DNA of 64,000 bases from Pseudobdellovibrionaceae bacterium (GTDB taxonomy: Bacteria > Bdellovibrionota > Bdellovibrionia > Bdellovibrionales > UBA1609). The DNA lies in assembly GCA_030591685.1 (NCBI GenBank), contig JAUVAX010000010.1:1-64000 (forward strand), written 5' to 3'. Of this stretch, positions 35,409 through 44,213 are shown one piece after another; position 1 is the stretch's first letter, and the number at the start of each line of letters is the position of its first letter. The notes beneath the pieces were generated by a model. The model was given only the letters and a program-made list of their open reading frames with translations, was not told the DNA's origin and did not search any database. A program made the translations under genes and the position numbers.

Positions 35409-36809
35409 ATGCAGTATCGAATAGAAAAAGATTCAATGGGTGAAGTTCAAGTGCCTGCGGGTAAGTATTGGGGGGCTCAAACGCAAAGATCCCTTGAGAA
35501 CTTTAAAATAGGTGGAGATCGGTTTCCGAGAGAAATGATTCGAGCCCTTGGTGTGCTTAAAAAATGCGCAGCGATGACAAATAAGCAACTTGGCCTTTTG
35601 GACTCTAAAAAATCTGAATTTATAGTTAAAGCGGCGGATGAGGTGATACAGGGTCAGTTAGATGAGCATTTCCCCTTAGTTGTTTGGCAGACGGGCAGCG
35701 GGACTCAAACCAATATGAACTCTAATGAGGTGATTGCAAATAGAGCTATTGATATGCAAGGGGGGGTGATTGGAGATAAAAGCATTCACCCCAATGATGA
35801 TGTCAATAAGGCGCAGTCCTCAAATGATACCTTTCCAACGGCTATGCATATCGCAGTGGGGGAGCAGGTCACTCATAAATTGATCCCGAGTCTTAAAAAA
35901 ATAGAGGCAGCCCTTAAGGATAAGCAAAATGAATTTAAAAGCATTGTAAAAATTGGCCGAACTCACGCTATGGATGCGACCCCTCTAACTGTGGGTCAGG
36001 AGTTTTCAGGGTATGTCACGCAGGTCACCCATGGCCTTCGCCGCGTTGAAAAATCCTTAGAGTACGTGTACCCACTAGCTTTAGGGGGCACTGCCGTAGG
36101 CACGGGGCTAAATACTCATACTGAGTTTGCAACACTTTCGACTCAAATGATAGCGGCCGAAACAGGACTACCTTTTATGAGTGCTGAAAACAAATTTGAA
36201 GCCCTTGCGGCCCATGATGCCTTGGTTGAGGTCAGTGGAACCTTAAAAGTATTGGCCTGTAGTTTAATGAAGATTGCTAATGATATTCGTTTTTTAGGCA
36301 GTGGCCCAAGATGTGGCCTTGGAGAATTAATTTTACCCGCAAATGAGCCCGGGAGCTCAATAATGCCAGGTAAGGTCAACCCCACGCAATGTGAGGCCAT
36401 AACAATGGTGTGTGCTCAAGTGATAGGCAATGATATGGCTGTTGCCGTAGGCGGGAGCAGTGGTCACTTTGAGTTAAATGTTTTTAAACCCATGATTGTT
36501 TTTAATGTATTAAACTCTATTCGCTTGATTTCGGATGCCTGTAACTCTTTTACAGATCACTGTATTGTTGGGATTCAGGCAAATAAAAGTAATATTAAAA
36601 AGCATTTAGAAAACTCTTTAATGCTTGTGACCGCACTTAATCCACATATTGGCTATGATAAAGCGGCAAAAATTGCCAAAAATGCCTACGAAAACGGGAC
36701 CACGTTAAAAGAAGAGGCTGTAAATTTAGGGTTTTTAACGGCCGATGAATTTGATGATTTTGTTAAGCCAGAGAACATGACGAGCCCTAACATTAAGTCT
36801 AAAAAATGA
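35409..36809 (+). CDS. fumC: fumarate hydratase class II
   Basis: 466 residues, iron-free fumarase of the TCA cycle interconverting fumarate and L-malate. '[14 protein letters not shown]', '[19 protein letters not shown]' and the superfamily signature '[16 protein letters not shown]' are intact. '[17 protein letters not shown]' supplies the catalytic His. Length matches bacterial FumC. It overlaps the LOG gene by four bases (ATGA). Confidence 0.97.
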   Translation: MQYRIEKDSMGEVQVPAGKYWGAQTQRSLENFKIGGDRFPREMIRALGVLKKCAAMTNKQLGLLDSKKSEFIVKAADEVIQGQLDEHFPLVVWQTGSGTQTNMNSNEVIANRAIDMQGGVIGDKSIHPNDDVNKAQSSNDTFPTAMHIAVGEQVTHKLIPSLKKIEAALKDKQNEFKSIVKIGRTHAMDATPLTVGQEFSGYVTQVTHGLRRVEKSLEYVYPLALGGTAVGTGLNTHTEFATLSTQMIAAETGLPFMSAENKFEALAAHDALVEVSGTLKVLACSLMKIANDIRFLGSGPRCGLGELILPANEPGSSIMPGKVNPTQCEAITMVCAQVIGNDMAVAVGGSSGHFELNVFKPMIVFNVLNSIRLISDACNSFTDHCIVGIQANKSNIKKHLENSLMLVTALNPHIGYDKAAKIAKNAYENGTTLKEEAVNLGFLTADEFDDFVKPENMTSPNIKSKK

Positions 36810-37345
36810 AAAGTGTTTGTGTATTTTGCAGCTCAAGTGATCAGTTGAGCCCGTTTTTTTTTGAAGAAGTAGGAAAGCTGGGCCGAGTTCTTGCTGAGAA
36901 TAAATATAAAATTATTTATGGTGGTGCCAACTGCGGGTTAATGGGCCGGTTAGCTGATGAGGCCTTAAAAACAGGGGGTCTTGTTCAAGGCATTATGCCT
37001 AATATATTTGAAAAATCGGTAACCCATAACGGATTATCAGAGCTAAAGACGGTCGCTGATATGAGTGAGCGAAAACAGCATATGTTAGATCAATCAGATG
37101 CCTTTATAGTTTTCCCCGGGGGGATTGGCACCCTCGACGAGGCCATTGAAATGATTTGTTACAAGCAAATTAATACCCACAGTAAGCCTATTTTATTTGT
37201 AAATTATTTAAACTTTTGGGACCCATTTTTTGAAATGTTAGACCTGTTTAAAGATCAACATATGATTTCCGGTCCATTGTCTGATTATTATCATGTTGTA
37301 GACACTTCAGAGGAAGTTGTGGGATACTTAAGCCAGAACCTTTAA
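36806..37345 (+). CDS. LOG-family protein (TIGR00730)
   Basis: 179 residues. The LOG/lysine-decarboxylase-like motif '[12 protein letters not shown]' and '[17 protein letters not shown]' are present. Family members hydrolyse cytokinin riboside 5'-monophosphates or AMP-like nucleotides to the free base and ribose 5-phosphate; the bacterial role is probably nucleotide salvage. It is coupled to fumC by a four-base overlap and is followed after nine bases by a hypothetical gene. Confidence 0.92.
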   Translation: MKSVCVFCSSSDQLSPFFFEEVGKLGRVLAENKYKIIYGGANCGLMGRLADEALKTGGLVQGIMPNIFEKSVTHNGLSELKTVADMSERKQHMLDQSDAFIVFPGGIGTLDEAIEMICYKQINTHSKPILFVNYLNFWDPFFEMLDLFKDQHMISGPLSDYYHVVDTSEEVVGYLSQNL

Positions 37346-37354
37346 AGGATATTA

Positions 37355-38245
37355 ATGGCTAACCTAGAGAGTCTTACCCCTAAATTAAGCTGGCTTAAAA
37401 GTGAGGACGTTCGCCCCTTTCTTTTAATTAGAAAAGACAGTCGATTAAAAAAACCAGGGCAGTATTTTGACTTAAACGAGTTCTCCAAAGAGCCGTTGTT
37501 TATGGATCCTTTAAGGATGGGGGATGTTTACTTTTCTAATGCTTTGTTAAATATGGAGTCACGAGCCTTTCAAAATTCAGATATGCCAATGCCTCGTTGG
37601 GTTTTTTTTGATTGCGCCGTGATGCCGGGGTTTATTTCGGGGTTTGCTATTCGAACAAAAATGTTACCGCAGTCTATTGTTCAACTTATAGGGTATGAAA
37701 ATTTAATTGGTGATTGGACCCCTGTCTCGATGTTTATAGTGATCCCAACGATGGTTCAAGGGGAGTGGGTGGCCCATAATTTAAGCTCTATAAACTCATT
37801 AATACCTGAAGATGACCGCCTGTATGGGCTAGGTTTTTTGTCAAAGGCTTTTGGATTAGCCTATGCAAATATTCAGGTGTGTTGTGGGATGACGCAGTGG
37901 GGGAGCCCGGCTCTTCGGCTGCACTCGCATTACGGGGAAATCGAAGTTGTGACGGCTTATACCCCGGGTCACACATACGCAAGTACGTTAACGTATCGAT
38001 TGCAGGTGAACACTAAGCAGTGGTCCCGGTTTTTTACGAAAAGCAGTAGTGAAGAGTTTGCAAATAGGTTTGACCCCGCCGGGTTTTCAATAGATCCTAC
38101 AAGTGAAAGGTCTCAAATTGCTTTTCAAGAAAAACTTGAAAAAAAATTCGGACCATTTTATTTAAGAGCCTCTGAAATTAGAAGCCAGCCCTTGAATAAA
38201 CCGCTGACCGTTTATAAGAAAAAACAAGAAGGAAACATAACATGA
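37355..38245 (+). CDS. hypothetical protein
   Basis: 296 residues, soluble, with no signal peptide or clear membrane helix. Segments such as 'PMPRWVFFDCAVMPGFISGFAI' and 'ALRLHSHYGEIEVVTAYTPGH' suggest a beta-rich, ligand-binding fold. I recognise no family. It lies nine bases after the LOG gene and its end overlaps the zinc-ribbon protein gene by four bases, so the four genes from fumC onward appear co-transcribed. Confidence 0.75.
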   Translation: MANLESLTPKLSWLKSEDVRPFLLIRKDSRLKKPGQYFDLNEFSKEPLFMDPLRMGDVYFSNALLNMESRAFQNSDMPMPRWVFFDCAVMPGFISGFAIRTKMLPQSIVQLIGYENLIGDWTPVSMFIVIPTMVQGEWVAHNLSSINSLIPEDDRLYGLGFLSKAFGLAYANIQVCCGMTQWGSPALRLHSHYGEIEVVTAYTPGHTYASTLTYRLQVNTKQWSRFFTKSSSEEFANRFDPAGFSIDPTSERSQIAFQEKLEKKFGPFYLRASEIRSQPLNKPLTVYKKKQEGNIT

Positions 38246-38679
38246 GTGCTGAACAAACTGACGAAAATATTGATCAACTGCCAGCTGTAGCAAAAAATAT
38301 ATATTTACCGTGTAAGAAGTGTGATGAGAACCGATATCACCGAGTGCTTGCGCATAAGTCAAAAAATTCAGCAAAGCTTGAGTGCGAAATTTGTTCGGGT
38401 AAAAAAACTTTCACCTTAAAAAAAGCGCGTAAAAAGGCGACAGGAGCCAAAAAGAAAACCGCAACAAAAAGAGTTAAAAAAAATTCGTTTGCCGCACTAT
38501 TAACTGATATAGGTACCGAAGGCACTGTGCCCTATAGTATGAAATCTAAATTTGATGAAAAAGCAGCTATTGACCACAGTAAATTTGGCCTCGGCTTTGT
38601 TACAGAGTCTACGGCTTTAAAGGTTCAGGTTGTTTTTGAAGACGCCACTCGTGAACTTGTTCACAATAGAGGCAACTAA
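38242..38679 (+). CDS. zinc-ribbon basic nucleic-acid-binding protein
   Basis: 145 residues in three parts. Residues 20-55 have a zinc ribbon ('CKKC' and 'CEIC'). Residues 60-85 form a Lys/Ala/Thr-rich linker like a histone tail ('ARKKATGAKKKTATKRVKK'). The C-terminal 45 residues ('IDHSKFGLGFVTE...VVFEDATRELVHNR') match a short beta-rich module common in myxobacterial and Bdellovibrio-type proteins of unknown function. The combination suggests nucleic-acid binding. It overlaps the upstream gene by four bases. Confidence 0.75.
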   Translation: MSAEQTDENIDQLPAVAKNIYLPCKKCDENRYHRVLAHKSKNSAKLECEICSGKKTFTLKKARKKATGAKKKTATKRVKKNSFAALLTDIGTEGTVPYSMKSKFDEKAAIDHSKFGLGFVTESTALKVQVVFEDATRELVHNRGN

Positions 38680-38691
38680 AGGCACTTATTT

Positions 38692-39474
38692 TTGGATATT
38701 AATTTATATGTTTTATTACTTGGCTTAGCCATTGGTTTAATCTCTGGTTTTTTAGGCTTAGGTGGAGGGATTTTAATAGTCCCACTTTTGCCGATGGTGT
38801 CAGGGATGGGGCACCATGAAATTATTGGAACCTCTTTATTTACAATACTTATTGTTGTTTCAAATAATACCTTTCATTTTTTCAAGGCGAGATTAGTCAA
38901 TTGGAATATTGCTTTGGTGATGGGCCCTATTACGGGAGTGTTCTCTTTTTTATTGGCTCGTTTAGGGCTCACTTTAAACCCTACAGATTTAAAAATCATT
39001 TTAGTTGTGCTCTACTTTGCTTTAGCTTTATGGACGCTTTTAAGAACGCAGCCTAAAAAAAATGAGCCTCGGAGCCCATTAACCACCTCAAGATTTACTT
39101 TTTTAATATTAGCAGCAGGCTTGGCAGGAGCTCTGAGTGGGTTGACGGGCATTGGGTCGGGGATGATTTTAGGGGCGGTGCTATTAAACCTCAAAGTTAT
39201 AGACAATGCGAAGCTCGCACCCACTTCAAATGCAATTATGGTTTTTACTTGCTTGTCCGGTGTGATCGCTTATGCGCAAGGAGGCTTTAGTTACGATGAG
39301 CTTTTATTAGGGAAGATTCATTTAAAAGAAGCCTCTATGTTGAGTGTTGGCGCTTTTGTTTCGTCGTATTTTGCTCGAAAATGGCAGCATAAATTGTCAG
39401 CACATCGGCGAAAATGGATGCTTGGTGGCTTACTTGTGGTGTTGGGGTTTAAAGTACTCAGCTCATTACTGTAA
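38692..39474 (+). CDS. TauE/SafE-family membrane transporter
   Basis: 260 residues, TTG start with AAAGG upstream. Seven or eight transmembrane helices in two halves, each with the family's Gly-rich motif ('GFLGLGGGILIVPLL' and 'GLTGIGSGMILGAVLL'). TauE/SafE proteins export sulfite or sulfoacetate or import related anions; substrate cannot be inferred here. It lies 12 bases after the zinc-ribbon gene, so it may be the last gene of the fumC run. Confidence 0.9.
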   Translation: MDINLYVLLLGLAIGLISGFLGLGGGILIVPLLPMVSGMGHHEIIGTSLFTILIVVSNNTFHFFKARLVNWNIALVMGPITGVFSFLLARLGLTLNPTDLKIILVVLYFALALWTLLRTQPKKNEPRSPLTTSRFTFLILAAGLAGALSGLTGIGSGMILGAVLLNLKVIDNAKLAPTSNAIMVFTCLSGVIAYAQGGFSYDELLLGKIHLKEASMLSVGAFVSSYFARKWQHKLSAHRRKWMLGGLLVVLGFKVLSSLL

Positions 39475-39615
39475 GTAATATGACGCTCAACCCAATTTTT
39501 AGTGCAAGTTCTCGTAAGTACGGTTGTTTTCTTGCTATAGTTATTAATGTTCATTATATTTTACCTGTTTTAAATTTATAGTTTAATTAAAATATTCATC
39601 TGGGGGGGTGTGGTT

Positions 39616-40284
39616 GTGAGGTTTATTAGTCTAGCGCTATTTTTTGTTTTATTTTCGCAAACTAGTTTTGCGATTGTTTTTAAAAATTTGAGAAATGATC
39701 AGTATGTCCCCCCTCACTGTAAACTAACTAAGCCTGAGTTTTTTAATGTAAACATGCTTGAGGTATTTACGATATCTATAAGGGGGGCCGTTGAACGTGG
39801 TTTTACCTTTGAATACCCAATGAGTCGCGAGAATGCGGCTTTTTTGTTTCGCTCGTTTAAAAATGGAGACATTTACACAAAAAAGTTTATGGATAAAGTA
39901 AATCGCAATTTTGAACTCAAAAGAGATTTTAAAATCATACAGGACCAACACAATTATCGAGGGTTTCACTTTCAATCAGAGGGTGAGGTTCTTGAGATTT
40001 TAGCGCTTACAACAATCCAGAGTAACTTAGATGCTTTAAACTCCAACCTTTTTGTGACAGGGTCTGTAGAGTACTACGGAGATCGCTCTCACGCCCCTAA
40101 AGGGGAGTTAGATGTGTTAATTGCTGATAAAACAAATTGTTTAGCCATCGGGTATGGTGAGGTGAAACTGGGGTTACGTTCTCGCTCAAAGGCTTCAAGG
40201 CAGGTGAGAAGGTTTTCAGAAAACCTGATTTATAGTGGTTTTACTCGTGGGGTCTCTAGCCCGAGCTTTAATTATATGCAGTAA
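39616..40284 (+). CDS. exported protein with PD-(D/E)XK-like nuclease signature
   Basis: About 222 residues with a signal peptide (MRFISLALFFVLFSQTSFA). I use GTG 39616; the track starts two codons earlier at another GTG. The C-terminal half has 'GELDVLIADKTNCLAIGYGEVKLG', the PD-(D/E)XK arrangement with Asp166, Glu182 and Lys184, a preceding helix Glu ('SEGEVLEILALTTIQ') and a downstream 'RQVRRF' helix. Such folds are normally cytoplasmic nucleases; export suggests a secreted or periplasmic nuclease. This was assigned from the motif alone. An upstream G7 run may interfere with the SD. The neighbouring BolA gene is unrelated. Confidence 0.7.
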   Translation: MRFISLALFFVLFSQTSFAIVFKNLRNDQYVPPHCKLTKPEFFNVNMLEVFTISIRGAVERGFTFEYPMSRENAAFLFRSFKNGDIYTKKFMDKVNRNFELKRDFKIIQDQHNYRGFHFQSEGEVLEILALTTIQSNLDALNSNLFVTGSVEYYGDRSHAPKGELDVLIADKTNCLAIGYGEVKLGLRSRSKASRQVRRFSENLIYSGFTRGVSSPSFNYMQ

Positions 40285-40303
40285 AAAAAATGAGGCCCTT
40301 AAC

Positions 40304-40621
40304 ATGAGCGATGTAGTTGAAAATGCGATCATTAATTGTTTAAAACTTGAGTTTGCCCCATTACACATGGAGGTTTTAAATGAAAGCTTTAAACATCATG
40401 TGCCTAAGGGGTCTGAAACACATTTTTTAGTTATTTTGGTGTCTACGGCTTTTGAGGGCCAAACCTTGATTCAAAAACAAAGGGCTGTTAATTGCTGTTT
40501 AGAGACTTTTTTAGGTCCTAAGGGGCCTGTCCATGCCCTGTCACAAAAACTATATACCCCACAGCAGTGGCAGGCCTTAGAGAATAAAGATTTTAGCACC
40601 CCTAATTGCCAAGGCTGGTAA
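40304..40621 (+). CDS. BolA-family protein
   Basis: The start is moved to ATG 40304 (MSDVVENAII), with GAGG upstream; the track start lies inside the upstream gene. 105 residues with the BolA fold: 'LHMEVLNESFKHHVPKGSETHFLVILVS', the loop and helix 'TLIQKQRAVNCCLETFL' and 'GPVHALSQKLYTPQQW'. BolA/IbaG proteins work with monothiol glutaredoxins in iron-sulfur handling and stress responses. The 'VHALS' block matches the canonical BolA type. Confidence 0.9.
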   Translation: MSDVVENAIINCLKLEFAPLHMEVLNESFKHHVPKGSETHFLVILVSTAFEGQTLIQKQRAVNCCLETFLGPKGPVHALSQKLYTPQQWQALENKDFSTPNCQGW

Positions 40622-40634
40622 ATTATTATTTATC

Positions 40635-40826
40635 TTATGATAAGTCGGCAAGCTGTTGCTTGAGTTTACTAAACGTGGACTCGTTAGCGGTGCATTTGTC
40701 TTGAACTTTTTTATCAAACTCTTGCTGCAGGGTTTCTGCCTCGGCCTCCATTTGTTCAAAAAGTTGGCCTAGGTCTGAACAAATATTTTTAATATTTTGA
40801 ATAGAACTTTTTTTCTCTCGACTCAT
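40635..40826 (-). CDS. small hypothetical coiled-coil protein
   Basis: 63 residues: MSREKKSSIQNIKNICSDL then heptad-like 'LGQLFEQMEAEAETLQQEFDKKV'. It is highly charged and helical throughout. It is opposite in direction to BolA and divergent from ettA; the competing frame at 40577-40759 has no coherent composition. The SD is weak, so confidence is moderate. I do not recognise a family. Confidence 0.5.
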   Translation of the reverse strand: MSREKKSSIQNIKNICSDLGQLFEQMEAEAETLQQEFDKKVQDKCTANESTFSKLKQQLADLS

Positions 40827-40934
40827 GCAAAATATTCTAAATGGAGCTGGGACTTAAAAGCAAGTGTTTAAATAATTAATTTTTTGCCTTTTTTTTAGTA
40901 GTAAGTTATGAGTGTCACTCCCTAGGAGAAAGTA

Positions 40935-42608
40935 ATGAGCGAAGAGATTATATATACTATGAAGGGCGTGGGTAAAGTTTACCCCCCTAATAACTATGTT
41001 TTAAAAAATATTTATTTATCATATTTTTATGGGGCTAAAATTGGTGTTTTAGGTCTCAACGGGTCCGGCAAGTCAACATTGCTTAAAATAATGGCGGGAG
41101 AGGATCAAGAGTTTTTAGGAGAGGCCTTCCCAGCCAGAGACTTTAAAGTGGGTTATTTAAAGCAAGAACCTGAATTAGATAACTCTAAAACAGTAAAAGA
41201 AAATGTTTTAGAGGGCTTGGGTGAAGTGACCGAATGGTTAAAAGAGTTTAATGCCTTAAGTGAGCGATTATGTGACGAAGATATTACCCCTGAAAAAATG
41301 GAAGAGCTCATAAATATACAAGGGGACATACAAACAAAAATTGAATCGGTTGATGGTTGGGAGGTTGACCAAAAAGTAGAAAGAGCTATGGATGCTCTGA
41401 GGTGCCCGCCCGGCGAGAGTTCTGTTGTTAACCTCTCTGGGGGTGAAAAACGAAGAGTGGCTTTATGTAAGCTGCTATTATCTAACCCTGATATTTTGTT
41501 GCTCGATGAGCCGACAAACCACCTTGATGCGGAAAGTGTAGGTTGGTTAGAGCGCTTTTTAGAGAAGTTCCCCGGCACAGTCATTGCGGTCACTCATGAT
41601 CGATATTTTTTAGACAATGTTGCCGGCTGGATTTTAGAGCTTGATCGAGGCGAGGGGATCCCTTTTAAGGGCAACTACTCAAGCTGGTTAGAGCAAAAAA
41701 ATAAAAGGCTGCTGAGTGAGCAAAAGGGCCAAGAGAGGCGATCTAAATCTTTGCAAAGTGAGTTGGACTGGATACGTCAAGGGGCCAAAGGGCGTCAGAC
41801 AAAGGCTAAAGCTAGGATTAGCGCCTATGAGAGCTTACTCAAGGAGCCGTCTCCTGAGAAATTAAAAGAGATGCAGATTTATATACCTCCAGGCCCAAGG
41901 CTTGGTGGGTCTGTTATTGAGGCTAAAAATGTTTCTAAATCATATGGTGACAAGCTTTTGTTTGAAAATTTAAATTTCACGATGCCTCCGGGCAGTATAG
42001 TTGGTGTTATTGGCCCCAATGGGGCTGGTAAAACAACGCTATTTCGTTTAATCACGGAGCAAGAGAGCCCAGATGGAGGATCGTTTAACATTGGTCAAAC
42101 GGTTAAGTTGGCTTACATTGATCAGAGCCGCGAACTGGCTGCTGATAAGTCTGTATGGGAAGAGATCTCAGGCAATAATGATGTCATTGAGCTTGGTGGT
42201 AAAGAGGTGAACTCTAGAAACTATGTTTCAAGGTTTAACTTTACAGGTGGAGAGCAGCAAAAAAAGGTGGGCACTCTTTCAGGCGGAGAGAGGGGGCGTG
42301 TTCATTTAGCAAAAATGCTTAAGGAGCAGGCTAATTTATTGCTTCTTGATGAGCCGACTAATGATTTAGACGTAAACACTATGAGGGCTTTAGAAGAAGC
42401 GCTCTTAGATTTTGGTGGCAGTGCTGTGATCATAAGTCATGACAGATGGTTTTTAGACCGTGTGTGCACACATATATTAGCCTTTGAGGGCGATAGCCAG
42501 GTGGAGTGGCACGTGGGTAACTACACCGAGTATAAAGAGGCTAAAAGGGCCAGACTAGGTGATCAGGCCTCTGAACCTAAGCCTATTAAATATAGGTCTC
42601 TACAGTAG
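40935..42608 (+). CDS. ettA: energy-dependent translational throttle protein EttA (ABC-F)
   Basis: 557 residues, soluble ABC-F ATPase with two nucleotide-binding domains. Walker A motifs are 'GLNGSGKSTLL' and 'GPNGAGKTTLF'; signatures are 'LSGGEKRRV' and 'LSGGERGRV'; Walker B 'LLLDEPTNHLD' and 'LLLDEPTNDLD'. The arm and P-site tRNA-interaction linker ('GRQTKAKARISAYESLL') lie between them. The N-terminus 'IIYTMKGVGKVYPPNNYVLKNI' is typical of EttA, which gates the ribosome according to ATP/ADP ratio. AGGAGA precedes the ATG. Confidence 0.95.
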   Translation: MSEEIIYTMKGVGKVYPPNNYVLKNIYLSYFYGAKIGVLGLNGSGKSTLLKIMAGEDQEFLGEAFPARDFKVGYLKQEPELDNSKTVKENVLEGLGEVTEWLKEFNALSERLCDEDITPEKMEELINIQGDIQTKIESVDGWEVDQKVERAMDALRCPPGESSVVNLSGGEKRRVALCKLLLSNPDILLLDEPTNHLDAESVGWLERFLEKFPGTVIAVTHDRYFLDNVAGWILELDRGEGIPFKGNYSSWLEQKNKRLLSEQKGQERRSKSLQSELDWIRQGAKGRQTKAKARISAYESLLKEPSPEKLKEMQIYIPPGPRLGGSVIEAKNVSKSYGDKLLFENLNFTMPPGSIVGVIGPNGAGKTTLFRLITEQESPDGGSFNIGQTVKLAYIDQSRELAADKSVWEEISGNNDVIELGGKEVNSRNYVSRFNFTGGEQQKKVGTLSGGERGRVHLAKMLKEQANLLLLDEPTNDLDVNTMRALEEALLDFGGSAVIISHDRWFLDRVCTHILAFEGDSQVEWHVGNYTEYKEAKRARLGDQASEPKPIKYRSLQ

Positions 42609-42739
42609 TGATTAGAGCTTAAGTCAGTGTCGAGGGCTTTAGTCGGGAAGGTCCTATTAAGGACTATAAACACTCTCTGTCACTTAAGGCTATAGGGGTT
42701 ACTAGTAAGACTTCTCTTTGCAGTTGCCGATAGGTAATT

Positions 42740-43295
42740 ATGCCTAAGACAGAGAGAACATTTAGCGAGATATTACAAAAAAAAATAGATCAAAACCATG
42801 TTGATGCCTCGTCATTATCAGAGGTCTATTTTGATGAAATGCCATTTATGACCCAAGTTTTTTATGGTCTCTCTCGAGTCAAACTCAGTCAAACATCACA
42901 AATTAATGAATATATGAAGCAGAGCGCAAAGAATTATAAAAGGCAAAATTTAAGAGATTTTACAGTGGCTCCCCCCCCCGCAACAGCACCCCCATGTGGA
43001 TGTTAAAAAAGAGCCCGAAGAGCCAAAAATTCACTTCTCTAAACTCTCAATAAAAGCACAACAATGTTGCGTGCTACTAAGAAGTTTTGGGGCCGAGTTC
43101 GTCGACCAAGAACTGACTAAAACCCTTATAAAACAAGAGTTTCGGAGGATGGCTAAAAAACTACATCCAGATTTAAATGGTGAAAATAGTGAGTTAAAAA
43201 AACAAGAGTTTGCCTTACAGTTTCATAAAATGAATGAAGCTTACAACGTTTTAAAATTAGAGGTGGACGAGGCACTCTTGCCCCCCCCTATGTGA
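42740..43295 (+). pseudogene. J-domain protein split by a frameshift at a C9 tract
   Basis: The track lists two ORFs, 42740-43006 and 42996-43295. The first ends in '...FTVAPPPATAPPCGC', running through a C9 tract; the second, read upstream of its GTG, gives '...PPPQQHPHVDVKKEPEEP', a natural continuation. Losing one C (or gaining two) would join them into one protein of about 185 residues: an N-terminal region without a recognised domain, a Pro/Glu linker, and a J-domain ('EFRRMAKKLHPDLNGEN', HPD motif intact) that would stimulate an Hsp70. The cause may be a sequencing error, a true frameshift or a phase-variable switch. If not, the second ORF is a separate short J-domain protein. Confidence 0.6.
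42971..42979 (+). repeat. C9 homopolymer within J-domain gene
   Basis: A run of nine Cs, the point where the reading frames of the two halves of the J-domain gene diverge. A second C8 run lies at 43281-43288 near the end of the gene. Such tracts slip readily and are also prone to sequencing error. Confidence 0.9.
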
Positions 43296-43456
43296 TTCAC
43301 ACAATAAGGCCAGTTAATCGGCGAACAAATAAAAAAATAAAAAAAAATGTATTTTTTATTTGGATAAAAAAAAACCTTTAGCTATGATTGCCTCACTAGC
43401 ACAAACTTCCTAGGATGGAAGACAACTCAACAACCATAATTATGGGGGATTAAAAC

Positions 43457-43981
43457 ATGGCTAAGAAAAAAGCTAAGAAAAAAGCAACGAAGAAAAAGGC
43501 AGTTAAGAAAAAAGCCACTAAGAAAAAAGTAGCTAAGAAAGCCACTAAGAAAAAAGCGGCTAAGAAAAAAGCCACTAAAAAGAAGGCTACTAAGAAAAAA
43601 GCCGCCAAAAAAGCGACTAAAAAGAAGGCCACTAAGAAAAAAGTAGCTAAAAAAGCGACTAAAAAGAAAGCCACTAAGAAAAAAGTAGCTAAAAAAGCGA
43701 CTAAAAAGAAAGCCGCTAAGAAGAAGACGAAAAGAAAGCCAAATGCCGCTTTCATGCGTCCTTTAACTCCTAGTTCTGCACTTGCAGCTGTTGTAGGGAC
43801 ATCACCACTTCCAAGAACCCAAGTGGTAAAAAAATTATGGCAGTACATTAAAAGACATGATCTTCAAGATCCTAAAAACAGAAGAAACATCCTTGCTGAT
43901 ACTAAGCTAAAGCCAGTATTTGGTAAAAACTGTGTTTCTATGTTTGAAATGACAAAACTTATTAGCAAACATTTAAAATAA
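43457..43981 (+). CDS. lysine-repeat SWIB-domain protein
   Basis: 174 residues. The first 95 are a Lys/Ala/Thr repeat ('KKATKKKVAKKATKKK' units), like the tails of histone H1-like proteins. The C-terminal 75 residues ('MRPLTPSSALAAVVG', 'QVVKKLWQYIKRHDLQDP', 'FGKNCVSMFEMTKLISKHL') form a SWIB/MDM2 domain, found in eukaryotic chromatin remodelers and in Chlamydia and some Bdellovibrio-like bacteria. It is expected to bind DNA and organise the nucleoid. GGGGG precedes the ATG. An intrinsic terminator follows. Confidence 0.9.
   Translation: MAKKKAKKKATKKKAVKKKATKKKVAKKATKKKAAKKKATKKKATKKKAAKKATKKKATKKKVAKKATKKKATKKKVAKKATKKKAAKKKTKRKPNAAFMRPLTPSSALAAVVGTSPLPRTQVVKKLWQYIKRHDLQDPKNRRNILADTKLKPVFGKNCVSMFEMTKLISKHLK
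43460..43739 (+). repeat. tandem repeats encoding KKAT/KKVA units
   Basis: In-frame, A-rich degenerate repeats such as 'aagaaaaaagccactaagaa' within the SWIB gene. Repeat number may vary between strains by slippage. The antisense ORF here (43450-43848) is an artefact of the repeat. Confidence 0.8.
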
Positions 43982-44004
43982 GTTTTTTAGAAGTTATATT
44001 TAAA

Positions 44005-44035
44005 AGCCTACCCTTTATGGGGTGGGCTTTTTTTG
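44005..44035 (+). terminator. intrinsic terminator after SWIB gene
   Basis: agcctaccc / gggtgggct pair over nine positions with one G-U wobble and a 6-base loop, followed by a T7 tract. It lies 24 bases after the SWIB stop codon. Confidence 0.85.
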
Positions 44036-44213
44036 TTTTATAGGCCTTTTTTGAGGAACCTTAAGGCTATATAAGTGGTATTTTTTTAAGAATGTACGTT
44101 TGAGCGGCATTAGTGATCAGCCCCAATCCCTATTAAAAGTGAGCACAGTGAGGGTTTTGCTTGACCTTAGCCCCTCAAAAAAGTTTTGATGTTTAGCATT
44201 GGAGACTATTTTT

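Noticed and set aside
40577-40759. Second minus-strand ORF over the small coiled-coil gene
   Set aside because: Its composition is not protein-like and it overlaps the better 63-residue frame.
43450-43848. Antisense ORF with FFLVAFL repeats
   Set aside because: Shadow of the KKAT repeat in the SWIB gene.
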